Shown piece by piece: positions 53,838 to 62,511 of a stretch of 64,000 nucleotides of DNA. The stretch lies in the NCBI RefSeq assembly GCF_042650885.1, contig NZ_JBHSBU010000001.1, positions 558,001-622,000 on the forward strand, written 5' to 3'. The translations under genes were made by a program, and so were the position numbers. Within the stretch, counting starts at the first letter, position 1, and each line of letters begins with the position of its first letter. A model generated the notes under the pieces. The model worked only from the letters and a program-made list of their open reading frames with translations, was not told the origin of the DNA and made no database searches. The stretch comes from Chitinimonas_A lacunae (GTDB lineage: Bacteria > Pseudomonadota > Gammaproteobacteria > Burkholderiales > Chitinimonadaceae).

Positions 53838-54301
53838 ACGTCTCTGATGCCGCTTACGCTACCGTTCACGACTATCCCGGTGGCTCCGAATCACTTGGGC
53901 CACGCATCGGGATCAGCCCTGCCGTTCTCCGCAACAAAGCCAATCCCAACAACACTACACATCACTTGACGCTCAGCGAGGCCGTGCGCATTGCGGATGT
54001 CACGGGGGACTATCGTGTCCTGCATGCCTGGGCGAGCGGTGCTGGCTACATGCTGGTGCGGACTGATCGACTCGCTGGTGCCGCTGATCTGGACGTGCTG
54101 GGGGCTGTAACTGCCCTGTTCGCGCGAGCTGGAGAAGTAGGGGCAGCGTTCCATGCTGCAGTCGCCGACGGTCGAGTCGGTGCCGATGAAGTTCGCGCAG
54201 TGGAGCGCGAGGTGATGCGGCTTGCGACGGCGGCAGATGCTGGGCTTGCGGCGCTACGAGGTATGGCCGAGCCCGCCCCCACCGAGCGGGGCGAGTCGTG
54301 A
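53834..54301 (+). CDS. CII-like phage regulatory protein
   Basis: A 155-residue protein with the CP76/CII-like start AYATVHDYPGGSESLGPRIGISPAVLRNKANPNN and LTLSEAVRIADVTGDYRVLHAW. It is in the cII position, right after the cro-like gene. The rest is helical and Ala-rich. Its stop overlaps the next GTG (GTGA). Confidence 0.82.
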   Translation: MNVSDAAYATVHDYPGGSESLGPRIGISPAVLRNKANPNNTTHHLTLSEAVRIADVTGDYRVLHAWASGAGYMLVRTDRLAGAADLDVLGAVTALFARAGEVGAAFHAAVADGRVGADEVRAVEREVMRLATAADAGLAALRGMAEPAPTERGES

Positions 54302-55530
54302 GCGCCCGCCAACAACTCGACCTCTTTGCCGCCGGCGCTAGCCGTCTGCAGATGACCGACGCTATCGAGCTGACGATTCAGTCGCTCCAAGCCTACGGCC
54401 CCGACCATAACCACTGGGGTATCGCCTGGAGCGGTGGGAAGGACAGCATGGCGACACTGACGCTGATCACGTACCTGATCGACACCGGCAAGATCAAGGG
54501 GCCGAAGACGCTCAACGTTTTCTACGCCGACACGCGCTTGGAACTCGCCCCGCTCGCGATCGCGGCCGCACAGATCATCGACGAACTGGTCGAGCGCGGC
54601 ATCCAAGTCGAAGTCGTCCGCGCACCGATGGATAAGCGGTTCCTCGTCTACATCCTTGGTCGAGGCGTCCCGCCGCCGAACAACAACACGCTGCGGTGGT
54701 GCACCCGCCAGATCAAGATCGACCCGATGGAGCAGGCGCTACGCGACCGGCTCGACGAACTCGACGGTCAGATCCTGATGATCACCGGCGTGCGCCAGGG
54801 CGAGAGTGCGATTCGTGATCGTCGCATCGAAATGTCGTGCGGTAAGGACGGTGCCGAGTGCGGGCAGGGCTGGTATCAGCAAGTACTGCCGAACGCTCAA
54901 GGGCTACGCGGTCGGATCGCCACGCTGGCGCCCCTTCTGCACTGGCGGGTTTGCCACGTCTGGCAATGGCTGCGCCACTGGGCGCCGACGCCCGAGTTCG
55001 GCGACTGGTCCACGGCGACCGTCGCGGATGCCTACGGCGGCGACGAGGCGGAAGAGATCAACGCCCGGACCGGCTGTACAGGCTGTCCACTTGCCCAGGA
55101 AGACAAGGCGCTCGACGCCATCCTTGCGAACCCACTTTGGGCTTACCTCACGCCGCTGAAGGGGCTGCGCCCGCTGTGGCGCGAACTACGGGAGCCGCAG
55201 CACCGCCTGCGCAAGGCTGGCGCCGAGCGCTTGAAGGACGGCAGCATCGCTGCGAACCCGCAGCGCATGGGACCGCTGACGTTCGAAGCCCGCCTTATGG
55301 GGCTGGACCGCGTCCTCGCCATCCAGGCCGAATGCAACACCGCCGCCCAAGTCCTGCGGCGCCCTCTGATTGACCTCCTCAACCCGGAAGAAGAAGCGCG
55401 CATCCGCGAGCTGATCGCCGCCGAGACTTGGCCGCAAGGCTGGGGCGGCGACGAGCCGCTGGCGACCGTGCCGCTCGACATCGTTTACCAGAACGGCGCG
55501 GTGCAGCCGCTGCTGTTTGGGGCTGACTGA
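54298..55530 (+). CDS. Phosphoadenosine phosphosulfate reductase-family enzyme of the phage
   Basis: A 410-residue protein with the PP-loop SGGKDS at 45-50 (GIAWSGGKDSMATLTL). Several cysteines lie later (RWCTR, SCGKDGAEC, TGCTGCPLAQ). PAPS-reductase-like proteins in phages are often DndC-type or DUF3440-type and may take part in DNA or tRNA thiolation rather than sulfate reduction. It sits in the early rightward operon ahead of replication genes. Its reaction is not proven. Confidence 0.82.
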   Translation: MSARQQLDLFAAGASRLQMTDAIELTIQSLQAYGPDHNHWGIAWSGGKDSMATLTLITYLIDTGKIKGPKTLNVFYADTRLELAPLAIAAAQIIDELVERGIQVEVVRAPMDKRFLVYILGRGVPPPNNNTLRWCTRQIKIDPMEQALRDRLDELDGQILMITGVRQGESAIRDRRIEMSCGKDGAECGQGWYQQVLPNAQGLRGRIATLAPLLHWRVCHVWQWLRHWAPTPEFGDWSTATVADAYGGDEAEEINARTGCTGCPLAQEDKALDAILANPLWAYLTPLKGLRPLWRELREPQHRLRKAGAERLKDGSIAANPQRMGPLTFEARLMGLDRVLAIQAECNTAAQVLRRPLIDLLNPEEEARIRELIAAETWPQGWGGDEPLATVPLDIVYQNGAVQPLLFGAD

Positions 55531-55532
55531 CC

Positions 55533-55739
55533 ATGAACCCGATTCAACGGTATCTGGACTGGCGCCGCGAGCGCCGGATTGCCCGGTTGTCCGACGCCAT
55601 GCTGGCCGCTTGGCACGCGGGTGATCGATCGGCAGCACGAATGCATCACGACGAAATGATGGCCGAAATCCGGGCACGTAGTGCCGCCCAGATCGGCCGG
55701 ATGGAAGCCCGCAAACGGGTGCTTGGGAGGACAGTATGA
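55533..55739 (+). CDS. Small phage protein of unknown function
   Basis: A 68-residue basic, helical protein (MNPIQRYLDWRRERRIARLSDAMLAAWHAG...). It starts 2 bases after the PP-loop enzyme and ends overlapping the O-like gene (ATGA), so it is part of the operon. Confidence 0.6.
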   Translation: MNPIQRYLDWRRERRIARLSDAMLAAWHAGDRSAARMHHDEMMAEIRARSAAQIGRMEARKRVLGRTV

Positions 55740-56902
55740 CCGCCACGGTAATGCGGCTCGACGATGTGCGTCGGGCCAGACAAGGAAGCGAAGGGCATCG
55801 GCGTATGGAAGAGGCTGGCGGCTTCGTGGCCATCCCCAATGCAGTGTTTGATGCCCTGCTGGAAGCGGATCTGCCAGGCCGGTGCCTGAAGATCGCGCTT
55901 GCCGTAGTGCGGAAGACTTACGGCTACGGCAAGGCTGAGGGCGACGACTGCACGATTCAGCAGCTTGCTGACCTCGCCGGTATTGATCGATCAGACGCAT
56001 CACGTGCTTTTCACGCCCTCGTCGACGCCCAGGTCATCACGGCGCGCAAAGGCCGGTATGGCTCGGTGGTAGCAATCAATGACCCGCTCAAGTGGGACTT
56101 TTCCCCGTGGCAAAACACCACGGCCACCACCACGAACGTGGCAAAACACCACGCCGAGCCGTGGCAAAACACCACGCACAATAGACAACTCCAACAGACA
56201 AAAGAGAGTAAGCAAAAAAACGCGGGCGTGAGTGCAAGCACAGGCGCTGATCCTGTCCCGGCTGTCGGTGCTGTTGAACCGGCGTCAACCCCGGCTGCAA
56301 AACCGAAGGCTGTAGACGCATTGGCGGGCTTCGATGCGTTCTGGGCGGTCTATCCGAAGCGCAAGGGTAAAGCGCTGGCGCAGAAGGCTTGGCAGAAGCT
56401 GGCCCCTGATGCAGACCTGCAGGCCGCTATCGTGGCGGCTGTTGAGCGCCAGCGGCTGTCCACGGACTGGCAGCGCGACGGCGGCCAGTTCATCCCGCAC
56501 CCTGCCACCTGGCTGAACGCGGCGGGCTGGCTCGACGAAGAGGCGAGCGTGTTGCCGTCCTGGTCGCCGACGCAAGCCGAGTTCATCGACATCCTGGCTG
56601 ACGAACTGGGCGCGTTTGTGGTGGCGCCGAGCGAGTGGACGGCTGACCGCGCCAATGCGCTCGATGCCATGGTCGAGAAGATCCGCCAGAAGATCGTCGA
56701 GAAACACGGCGCCGAGGCGCTAGAGCAGAACCCCGACCTGCTGTTCCAGCGCATCCGTGCCGCCTTGAACTACACCGCGCGCCGCCTGGACCCGGCCAAA
56801 TTCGGCGTCAAAACCTTCGACTGGTGGGCGCGGCCGTCAAACCGGGACCGCATCCACACTGGCGACTTCGACCGTGCCGACTTCCAGAGGGAGGCACGCT
56901 GA
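55736..56902 (+). CDS. O-like replication initiator
   Basis: A 388-residue protein. The N-terminal winged-helix domain (about 25-110: GGFVAIPNAVFDALLEADLPGRCLKIALAVVRKTYGYGKAEGDDCTIQQLADLAGIDRSDASRAFHAL) matches phage replication protein O. Three iterons lie inside the gene. The C-terminal part, after a Pro/Ala linker, has FDAFWAVYPKRKGKALAQKAW, a segment common in primosomal phage proteins. It precedes a DnaB-type helicase, the same pairing as O with a helicase or its loader. Confidence 0.85.
   Translation: MTATVMRLDDVRRARQGSEGHRRMEEAGGFVAIPNAVFDALLEADLPGRCLKIALAVVRKTYGYGKAEGDDCTIQQLADLAGIDRSDASRAFHALVDAQVITARKGRYGSVVAINDPLKWDFSPWQNTTATTTNVAKHHAEPWQNTTHNRQLQQTKESKQKNAGVSASTGADPVPAVGAVEPASTPAAKPKAVDALAGFDAFWAVYPKRKGKALAQKAWQKLAPDADLQAAIVAAVERQRLSTDWQRDGGQFIPHPATWLNAAGWLDEEASVLPSWSPTQAEFIDILADELGAFVVAPSEWTADRANALDAMVEKIRQKIVEKHGAEALEQNPDLLFQRIRAALNYTARRLDPAKFGVKTFDWWARPSNRDRIHTGDFDRADFQREAR
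56105..56176. repeat. Iterons within the O-like gene, candidate replication origin
   Basis: CGTGGCAAAACACCACG, itself a partial inverted repeat, occurs at 56106-56122, 56137-56153 and 56160-56176. The spacing is 31 then 23 bases. An A-rich stretch follows (56177-56222), as expected of an unwinding region. Lambda has its ori in the same place, within the O gene. Confidence 0.8.
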
Positions 56903-58332
56903 TGGGCGCCGCTGCTGATCACCTCGAACACGACGCCGAAATCACGGCGCACGCCGAGCAGGCCATCATCGGCGGCCTGCTGGTCTGTAACGACGCCTAC
57001 GACGACATCGCCGGCCAGCTCGCACCGTCCCACTTCGCCGATCACGCCAACGGCCTGCTGTACGCCGGCATTGCCCGGCTACTGGACGCCGGCCGCGGTG
57101 CCGATGCGATCACGCTCGGCGAACACTTGGAAGCCCGGGGCGAACTCGACCGCGCCGGTGGTCTGGCCTACCTCGCCGCGATCTCGAACAACATCCCTAG
57201 CGCAGCCAACCTCCGCCGCTACGCCGATATCGTTATCCAGCGCGCCACAGTACGCGGCGGGCTGCGGGCGGCGGCACACCTCATCGACAACCTGATGGGC
57301 GCCGGCAAGCAGGCACCCGCCGAGGCCCTGCTCGACGCGGCAGCCGAACTCGAAGCACTGACACAGCAGGGTGCCAGCGACGACATCATGACGTGTTCGT
57401 CCCAGCAACTGCTGGAGCGCGCCCTGCGCCGCCTCGACCGCCGTTACACCGAAGGCGAAGCGGCATCCAACCGGGTGCCGTCGGGCCTCAAGGGCCTGGA
57501 CGCGAAGCTGGCCGGCGGCGGATTCGGCCGCGGCGAATTGATCGTGATTGCCGGCCGCCCCGGATCGGGCAAGTCGGTGCTGAAGTCGATCATTGCGGAC
57601 GCCATCTCGATGATCGGCCACCGCAACGGCGGCCACGTCCTGCGCTTTGAGCTGGAGATGAGCGAGGAGCAGGACAGCGACCGCCAGCTTGCCGCGCATT
57701 CCGGCGTCGAGCTGAGCAAGCTGCAAGCGGCCGAACTCGACGACACCGACTGGGCACGGCTCACGGTGGCCACGAAGACGATCAACAACTTGCAGCAGAC
57801 CATTGACTACCGGCCGGGCCTCACGCTCGCCCAGGTGCGCGCCAAGGCCCGCAAGGTCAAGCGCAAGCAGGGGCACCTTGCCGCAATCGTCGTGGACTAC
57901 CTCCAGCTCATGCGCTCCCCGGGCGCCGAAAACCGCACCCAGGAAATCAGCCAGATCAGCGCGGGCTTGAAGGCGCTCGCGAAGGAGATGGACTGCCCGG
58001 TCTTCGCGCTGTCGCAGCTTTCGCGCGGCGTCGAACAGCGCGCCGACAAGCGCCCGCTGATGTCGGATCTGCGCGAATCGGGCGCCATCGAGCAGGACGC
58101 CGACACCATCCTCCTGATCTACCGCGACGAGCAGTACAACCCCGACTCGGCCGAGCGGGGCGTCATCGAAATCATCATCGGCAAGCAGCGCCAGGGGCGC
58201 GCGAACGAGACCGTTCGAGCGCAATGGGACGGCGCCTGCAGTCGCGTCCGCGACCTCGCCGCTGACTGGCGTCCTGCCGAGCCGCGCGCTCAGAAACCGA
58301 AATTCCGTAGCCATGAGGACCACGACCTATGA
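56902..58332 (+). CDS. DnaB-type replicative helicase
   Basis: A 476-residue protein with the DnaB N-terminal domain (AEQAIIGGLLVCNDAYDDIAGQL) and a RecA-like ATPase domain (Walker A GRPGSGKSVLKS; later VVDYLQLM and DLRESGAIEQDADTILL). It probably unwinds the phage origin. Its start overlaps the O-like stop (TGATG). Confidence 0.92.
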   Translation: MGAAADHLEHDAEITAHAEQAIIGGLLVCNDAYDDIAGQLAPSHFADHANGLLYAGIARLLDAGRGADAITLGEHLEARGELDRAGGLAYLAAISNNIPSAANLRRYADIVIQRATVRGGLRAAAHLIDNLMGAGKQAPAEALLDAAAELEALTQQGASDDIMTCSSQQLLERALRRLDRRYTEGEAASNRVPSGLKGLDAKLAGGGFGRGELIVIAGRPGSGKSVLKSIIADAISMIGHRNGGHVLRFELEMSEEQDSDRQLAAHSGVELSKLQAAELDDTDWARLTVATKTINNLQQTIDYRPGLTLAQVRAKARKVKRKQGHLAAIVVDYLQLMRSPGAENRTQEISQISAGLKALAKEMDCPVFALSQLSRGVEQRADKRPLMSDLRESGAIEQDADTILLIYRDEQYNPDSAERGVIEIIIGKQRQGRANETVRAQWDGACSRVRDLAADWRPAEPRAQKPKFRSHEDHDL

Positions 58333-58751
58333 CTTTCCGCCGTACTCCGACGGCAGCGGCCGGCGCCAAGAGAAAGCCGGGCAAGTTCAACACCGTGAGG
58401 GATGCGGATGGCTTCGATTCGAGGGCCGAGCGCGAGCACTACCACACGCTGCTCTTGGCCCAGAACGAGACCGCACCCGAGCGCCGTGTCGTGCAAATCG
58501 AGCGCCAGGTCAAGTTCGAGTTGATGCCGAGCCAGCGTATCGACGGCCGTGTCGTCGAGCGCGCCTGTACCTACTTGGCCGACTTCCGCGTCACGTTTGC
58601 CGATGGCCGGGTCGAGGTGCAGGACGTGAAGGCCATGAAAACGCTGCACTACATCATCAAGCGCAAGCTGATGCTCTGGCGCCATGGCATCCGGGTGGTG
58701 GAGATCGATCGGCGCCGCAAGCCGAAGGCCAAGCCAGCCGCAACGAAGTGA
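58329..58751 (+). CDS. DUF1064-family phage nuclease
   Basis: A 140-residue basic protein. FDSRAEREHY and YLADFRVTFADGRVEVQDVKAMKT show the E, D and DxK residues of a PD-(D/E)XK-like site. Family members are thought to resolve recombination or process DNA in phages. Its start overlaps the helicase stop by 4 bases. Confidence 0.82.
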   Translation: MTFRRTPTAAAGAKRKPGKFNTVRDADGFDSRAEREHYHTLLLAQNETAPERRVVQIERQVKFELMPSQRIDGRVVERACTYLADFRVTFADGRVEVQDVKAMKTLHYIIKRKLMLWRHGIRVVEIDRRRKPKAKPAATK

Positions 58752-58804
58752 ACAGGGCAGGCCGGCGGCCCGTGACGCCGGCGAGGAAGAAGGGGAAGAA
58801 GACG

Positions 58805-59248
58805 ATGACGAAGCTGGAATTGGCGTACCTGGGGCTGGTCCTGCTGTCTTGCGCCGGCTTGCTGCTGTGCGCGGGCGCCTTGTTCGTGGTGGGCAAGGCG
58901 CTGGGTCGGCAAGTGGACGAGGTGAAAGCGCTTCAGGCACGCATCGAGGGCATCGAGGACCGCTCGACCGCGGCGGTGAAGGTGGCGTGCAAAGCCATGC
59001 GCCGGCTCGGTCAAGTCGAGTCGGAATTGACCGAGCGCCGGGCCGATGTGGACGAGCTGCGCGAACGGGTGGGCGACGTCGAGCTGAAGGCGGAGGGACA
59101 GGGGCAGTGGTTGCGTAGCGTTGAAGAGCGCGTGGGTCGGCTGATTCGACGCCGGCATAAGACGGTGGTGCCGCTGACGAAGGGCGGGAGCGTCGTCGCG
59201 CGGTCGTATGGCGGCAGGACGCTGACGTTGCGGGATGCGCAGGGGTGA
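58805..59248 (+). CDS. Membrane protein with coiled coil
   Basis: A 147-residue protein with one N-terminal membrane helix (about 6-30) and a long coiled coil (about 32-110, with ADVDELRERVGDVELKAEGQ). The layout resembles an inner-membrane spanin or an accessory envelope protein, but no spanin partner is seen. Function unknown. Confidence 0.65.
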   Translation: MTKLELAYLGLVLLSCAGLLLCAGALFVVGKALGRQVDEVKALQARIEGIEDRSTAAVKVACKAMRRLGQVESELTERRADVDELRERVGDVELKAEGQGQWLRSVEERVGRLIRRRHKTVVPLTKGGSVVARSYGGRTLTLRDAQG

Positions 59249-59297
59249 TCAGGGCGGCCAGCCGGCGGGCGGCGCCGGCACTAAGGAGGAAAAGAGC

Positions 59298-59657
59298 ATG
59301 CAAAAGCAGAATAAGACGCAGTGGGCTGTTGGGGCTGTAGCGCTGGTATTCGGTCTGTTGGTTGGGCTGCAGGTCGAGGGCGTTGCGCTCGGGTGGCTTG
59401 TGGTGACCGCGCCGGCGTGGGGCGGGGTGATCGTAGCCCTGGTCGGCGCGACGGTGCGCGAAGTATCGATGGTCGGTGGCGCCTTGGACGAGCCGACGCG
59501 GGTTGATGAAGTGGCGGGCGTGGCCTGGGCGGCTGCGTCGCAGATTAAGAAGAGAGGGAAGAATCGTGCAAGAACCGATGTGGGACAAGCTTTCGGCGGT
59601 TATGGTGTTCGCCTACCGCTTCGCGGGGCAGCAACACGCGCGAGCGCCGTCTATTGA
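59298..59657 (+). CDS. Small membrane protein
   Basis: A 119-residue protein with two membrane helices (about 8-30 and 33-52). AAGGAGG lies 7 bases before the ATG. Its 3' end overlaps the Q-position gene by 92 bases in another frame, so the true end may be nearer; the C-terminal 40 residues are Arg-rich and doubtful. Confidence 0.5.
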   Translation: MQKQNKTQWAVGAVALVFGLLVGLQVEGVALGWLVVTAPAWGGVIVALVGATVREVSMVGGALDEPTRVDEVAGVAWAAASQIKKRGKNRARTDVGQAFGGYGVRLPLRGAATRASAVY

Positions 59658-60114
59658 TCCGACACCAATGGGGAGCGGCAAAGGGCTTGCCGGCTTGGAT
59701 GGTGCCGGTGAGTCTGCGGCGATTCTTCGCAAAGCGGGGTCGCTCGGGAAGGTGAGGGAGGCGGCGCTCCGGGCGCGCTTCGGCGAGCAGATGACGAAGT
59801 GCCCTTGCTGCCCCAACTCGATGCCCATTGACGAGTGGCTGGGCGTGCTCACCCTTTTGACCACCGAGGTCGCCATGGTGGCCGCGCCTAAGTGCCATCC
59901 AAGGCTGGCGATGGCACTGGTGATGCGTCATTTCCTGCCCAAGGGCGGCAAAGCCACATTCGAAACCATCGCCAAGAACCACAGCAGCAGCGTCGACCAG
60001 GCGCGACGCCACAGTCAGAAGATCGTCGAGGCGCTGAAAAAGGTCGAGGCTGAGGCTCACGACGAGATGTCGACCATGTTGATTTGCGCTGGATTGCTGC
60101 CTAATTGTTGTTGA
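59566..60114 (+). CDS. Q-position regulator, candidate late antiterminator
   Basis: A 182-residue protein starting at GTG 59566 with GAGGGAA upstream. It has a CPCC zinc-like pair near 85 and a helical C-terminal half (THRLAMALVMRHFLP-type region, FETIAKNHSSSVDQARRHSQKIVEAL) that looks like an HTH. It is the last gene before a strong promoter and terminator, exactly where Q sits in lambda. No direct family match is claimed. Confidence 0.6.
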   Translation: MQEPMWDKLSAVMVFAYRFAGQQHARAPSIDPTPMGSGKGLAGLDGAGESAAILRKAGSLGKVREAALRARFGEQMTKCPCCPNSMPIDEWLGVLTLLTTEVAMVAAPKCHPRLAMALVMRHFLPKGGKATFETIAKNHSSSVDQARRHSQKIVEALKKVEAEAHDEMSTMLICAGLLPNCC

Positions 60115-60133
60115 GCTATTTGATTGTTCGCTA

Positions 60134-60162
60134 TTGAATCGCCGAAACATCCGGCGTATAGT
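60134..60162 (+). promoter_or_regulatory. Predicted late promoter
   Basis: TTGAAT at 60134-60139, a 17-base spacer and TATAGT at 60157-60162. It starts 20 bases after the Q-position gene. The transcript would meet a terminator about 40 bases further on. Confidence 0.7.
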
Positions 60163-60208
60163 CGGCTCTTGAGATACACCGACTTATTGCGTCTACCGCA
60201 CGCAGTCC

Positions 60209-60241
60209 CGCAAAAAACCTCGCTTCGGCGGGGTTTTTGCG
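60209..60241 (+). terminator. Terminator just behind the late promoter
   Basis: A long hairpin (CGCAAAAAACCTCGC, TTCG loop, GCGGGGTTTTTGCG) with T-run at its 3' side. Its place just after the late promoter resembles the lambda pR'-tR' arrangement that Q overrides. Confidence 0.8.
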
Positions 60242-60318
60242 TTTCTGCGCCATCCCTTTTGCGTCCTGAGCGGGACGCTGCCGCCGACGCCACGGCGGCT
60301 TTTATTTCGGGCCCTGCC

Positions 60319-60522
60319 ATGACCGAGACCTATTACTTGCAGCTCAGCTCCAGCGGCCGGCTCTTGCTCGACGACCACCTGCACCATGACGCCGAACTGC
60401 TGGCGACCACCGAGGCCACCGCCTGGATCGATGCCCGGACACAACTCAAGGCAGATATCGAGCGTGCGGAAGCGGACGCCCGGGCACGCTGTCCCGGGTT
60501 TTGGTGGGGATGGCCGGCTTGA
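60319..60522 (+). CDS. Small phage protein of unknown function
   Basis: A 67-residue acidic helical protein (MTETYYLQLSSSGRLLLDDHLHHDAELLATTEATAWIDA...). It is the first open frame after the late terminator. No family recognised. Confidence 0.5.
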   Translation: MTETYYLQLSSSGRLLLDDHLHHDAELLATTEATAWIDARTQLKADIERAEADARARCPGFWWGWPA

Positions 60523-60578
60523 TCCTCGGTGCGCTGGTGCCATGCTGGAAGCCCAACAACCAGCAGGAGGAAGTCATC

Positions 60579-61016
60579 GTGCAACCACAACAAATTCCCA
60601 CCTGGGTCACTTCTTTGCAGCACACCTTAATAACCAAACTCAAAGGCAGGGTTAGCCAAGGAGATGCGTTTCTCGGCAAGTTCGATATAGATGCGTATAA
60701 GTCCGGTTTTCATCCCAATTTAAGTTACTCGGATGGGACCTATAAATTTGCGGTCTCTTTGGTGAGTTCCAAAAGTTCAAAATTTGTTATGCAGTTATCC
60801 TTTGAAATCAAGGATTCGTCAGCGCGAGAGGTTTGTTTTTTGGAGGTCGGAAGAGAAAGGGTGACGAGCCAAAAAGCGCAGGCGTTCTGCTCGCAAGACC
60901 TTGACGATGTGATAAACCATGTCTGGGGCAGGATGGAATCCAGAAGAGGCGAAATTGCTGCCTGGGTTAACGAGGACGAGAAATCCGCAGGGCCAGTTTT
61001 GACTCGCCAGTTTTAG
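60579..61016 (+). CDS. AT-rich cargo protein of unknown function
   Basis: A 145-residue protein. The GTG start has AGGAGG 8 bases upstream. The composition (many AAA/TTT codons, lower GC) contrasts with the GC-rich genes on each side, a mark of recent transfer. The sequence (QQIPTWVTSLQHTLITKLKGR...) has no recognised domain. Possibly a lysogenic-conversion or late accessory gene. Confidence 0.6.
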   Translation: MQPQQIPTWVTSLQHTLITKLKGRVSQGDAFLGKFDIDAYKSGFHPNLSYSDGTYKFAVSLVSSKSSKFVMQLSFEIKDSSAREVCFLEVGRERVTSQKAQAFCSQDLDDVINHVWGRMESRRGEIAAWVNEDEKSAGPVLTRQF

Positions 61017-61159
61017 AGCTAGAGCACCAAGAAGCATCAGTTCCAATGCCCGCCCAGTGCGGCGACGAGCTACTGACCCCGCTGCTGCACTTGCACCACC
61101 TGCACCACCTGCACCCACACGCCCGCCACGCGCGGGCGCTTCCATTTCAAGGGCACGCC

Positions 61160-61504
61160 ATGCAAACGACGCCGGTAACCATGCTTTCGACCACACAGGC
61201 CATCCTGGGCGAAGACTTCCACAAGCAGCGCCAAGCCGCCCATTACAACCTCGAAACCCTGGCGCACCGTTTTCGGGCTGATGTTGCGCTTGGCAAGGCC
61301 GGGGCGGCGCTTCAGAAGCTGTATGAACTGGGCGACATCGAGGACTTCCGCGAACTCATCGAGTCCCTGCGGGCATACGAGCAAGAGCTGGTGCGCCGCC
61401 CGGTCACCGAACTGGACGGGCAACAGGTCTTCGAGGTGACGCGTTGCGCCAACCACCTGCACCAAGAGCTGGTCGAGCTGATCAACCTCATCGAGCGCGC
61501 GTAG
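61160..61504 (+). CDS. Small phage protein of unknown function
   Basis: A 114-residue helical protein (MQTTPVTMLSTTQAILGEDFHKQRQAAHYNLETLAHRFRADV...). The second half contains EQELVRRPVTELDGQQVFEVTR. No family recognised. Its stop codon lies next to the next GTG. Confidence 0.6.
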   Translation: MQTTPVTMLSTTQAILGEDFHKQRQAAHYNLETLAHRFRADVALGKAGAALQKLYELGDIEDFRELIESLRAYEQELVRRPVTELDGQQVFEVTRCANHLHQELVELINLIERA

Positions 61505-61704
61505 TGAGCATCCCGCCCTTTCGCGCGCCGGCCGATCCGAACGCCCCGGCCACGACACCGGACCCGGAGCGGGAGGCGGCCATGAGCCGATACCACGCCC
61601 GCTTCCGCGCCGAACTCGAATGGCGCCGGCAGCGGACGTTCGGCTACTGGGTCGGGCAGCCGCTCAAGTGGCTTAGGGCCGTGGCCCTGCCGGCCTGGTC
61701 GTAG
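61504..61704 (+). CDS. Small phage protein of unknown function
   Basis: A 66-residue protein with a Pro-rich start and a basic, Trp-containing end (FRAELEWRRQRTFGYWVGQPLKWL). The GTG at 61504 overlaps the stop of the previous gene; an in-frame ATG at 61582 is an alternative. Confidence 0.5.
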   Translation: MSIPPFRAPADPNAPATTPDPEREAAMSRYHARFRAELEWRRQRTFGYWVGQPLKWLRAVALPAWS

Positions 61705-61772
61705 CGCCCGTCACCCACACCCAGCCCCGCCCATGCGCGGGGCTTCTTCTTTTCCCCCAGGACAACAAGGCC

Positions 61773-62273
61773 ATGACGCTGAAAGAGCAATTCCGATTGA
61801 TTCTGGCCCTGCTGTGTAGCAACAAGCCGATCTACATGCTGGGCAGTCACGCCATGATCACCTTTGACTGCATTTTCATGGACTCGGTGTTAGGAAGGCA
61901 CGGGCGCTGGTGTCTGAAATGTCTGGATAAGAGTGACATCCGGCGGCGGTGTCGAATCATCGCGCTTTGCGACTGGGCCGCCTCTGCCCTTCCGGGAGGA
62001 GCCATCGTTCTTGCCGCGGGGTACGAAGCATATTTCCGCGATCGGGATGGCTATTGGGAGTTCCAGCAGGCAGCGAGCGTCCGCGGTCTCCAGGTGGTAG
62101 ACCTGGACTGTTTCGACCGCCAGCGCAACGAATCGCAAGAGCTGGCCGACCTCCTAAAAGACTTAGCCCTGCCGTCACGCGCGGGCCCATTTCCACGAAA
62201 GGCAAACCATGACCAGCACCCCGGAGCCTTTGCTGCCGATCCTGACCATGATGCGGGACCTCGACGCCCATAA
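61773..62273 (+). CDS. Phage protein of unknown function
   Basis: A 166-residue protein with several cysteines (CLKCLDK, IRRRCRIIALCDW) and a mixed alpha/beta pattern. It overlaps the next gene by 65 bases in another frame, so the final 20 residues are uncertain. Function unknown. Confidence 0.55.
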   Translation: MTLKEQFRLILALLCSNKPIYMLGSHAMITFDCIFMDSVLGRHGRWCLKCLDKSDIRRRCRIIALCDWAASALPGGAIVLAAGYEAYFRDRDGYWEFQQAASVRGLQVVDLDCFDRQRNESQELADLLKDLALPSRAGPFPRKANHDQHPGAFAADPDHDAGPRRP

Positions 62274-62511
62274 CCGCGTGCACATTGGCCTGTGGGACAG
62301 CCTGTACGCGTTCACAGCGTGCCATCTGAGCAAGAGCCGATGGGCCGATATTGCCCTGGAGCGCTTCAAGGGGCGGAAAGCGGACGAGCGTGCCCATGCA
62401 CCCACCAGTACGGCGTTTGAAGGTGAGGGGCAAGCGCTGATTGGCGGGGTAAGGCGCTGCGAGGCGTTCGACGTACCGCATATAAGCGCACACGGGCGGG
62501 CACAGCGGTGA
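62209..62511 (+). CDS. Small phage protein of unknown function
   Basis: A 100-residue protein (MTSTPEPLLPILTMMRDLDAHNRVHIGLWDSLYAFTACHLSKSR...). Its stop overlaps the GTG of the next gene (GTGA), which supports it over the preceding frame in the overlap. Confidence 0.55.
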   Translation: MTSTPEPLLPILTMMRDLDAHNRVHIGLWDSLYAFTACHLSKSRWADIALERFKGRKADERAHAPTSTAFEGEGQALIGGVRRCEAFDVPHISAHGRAQR

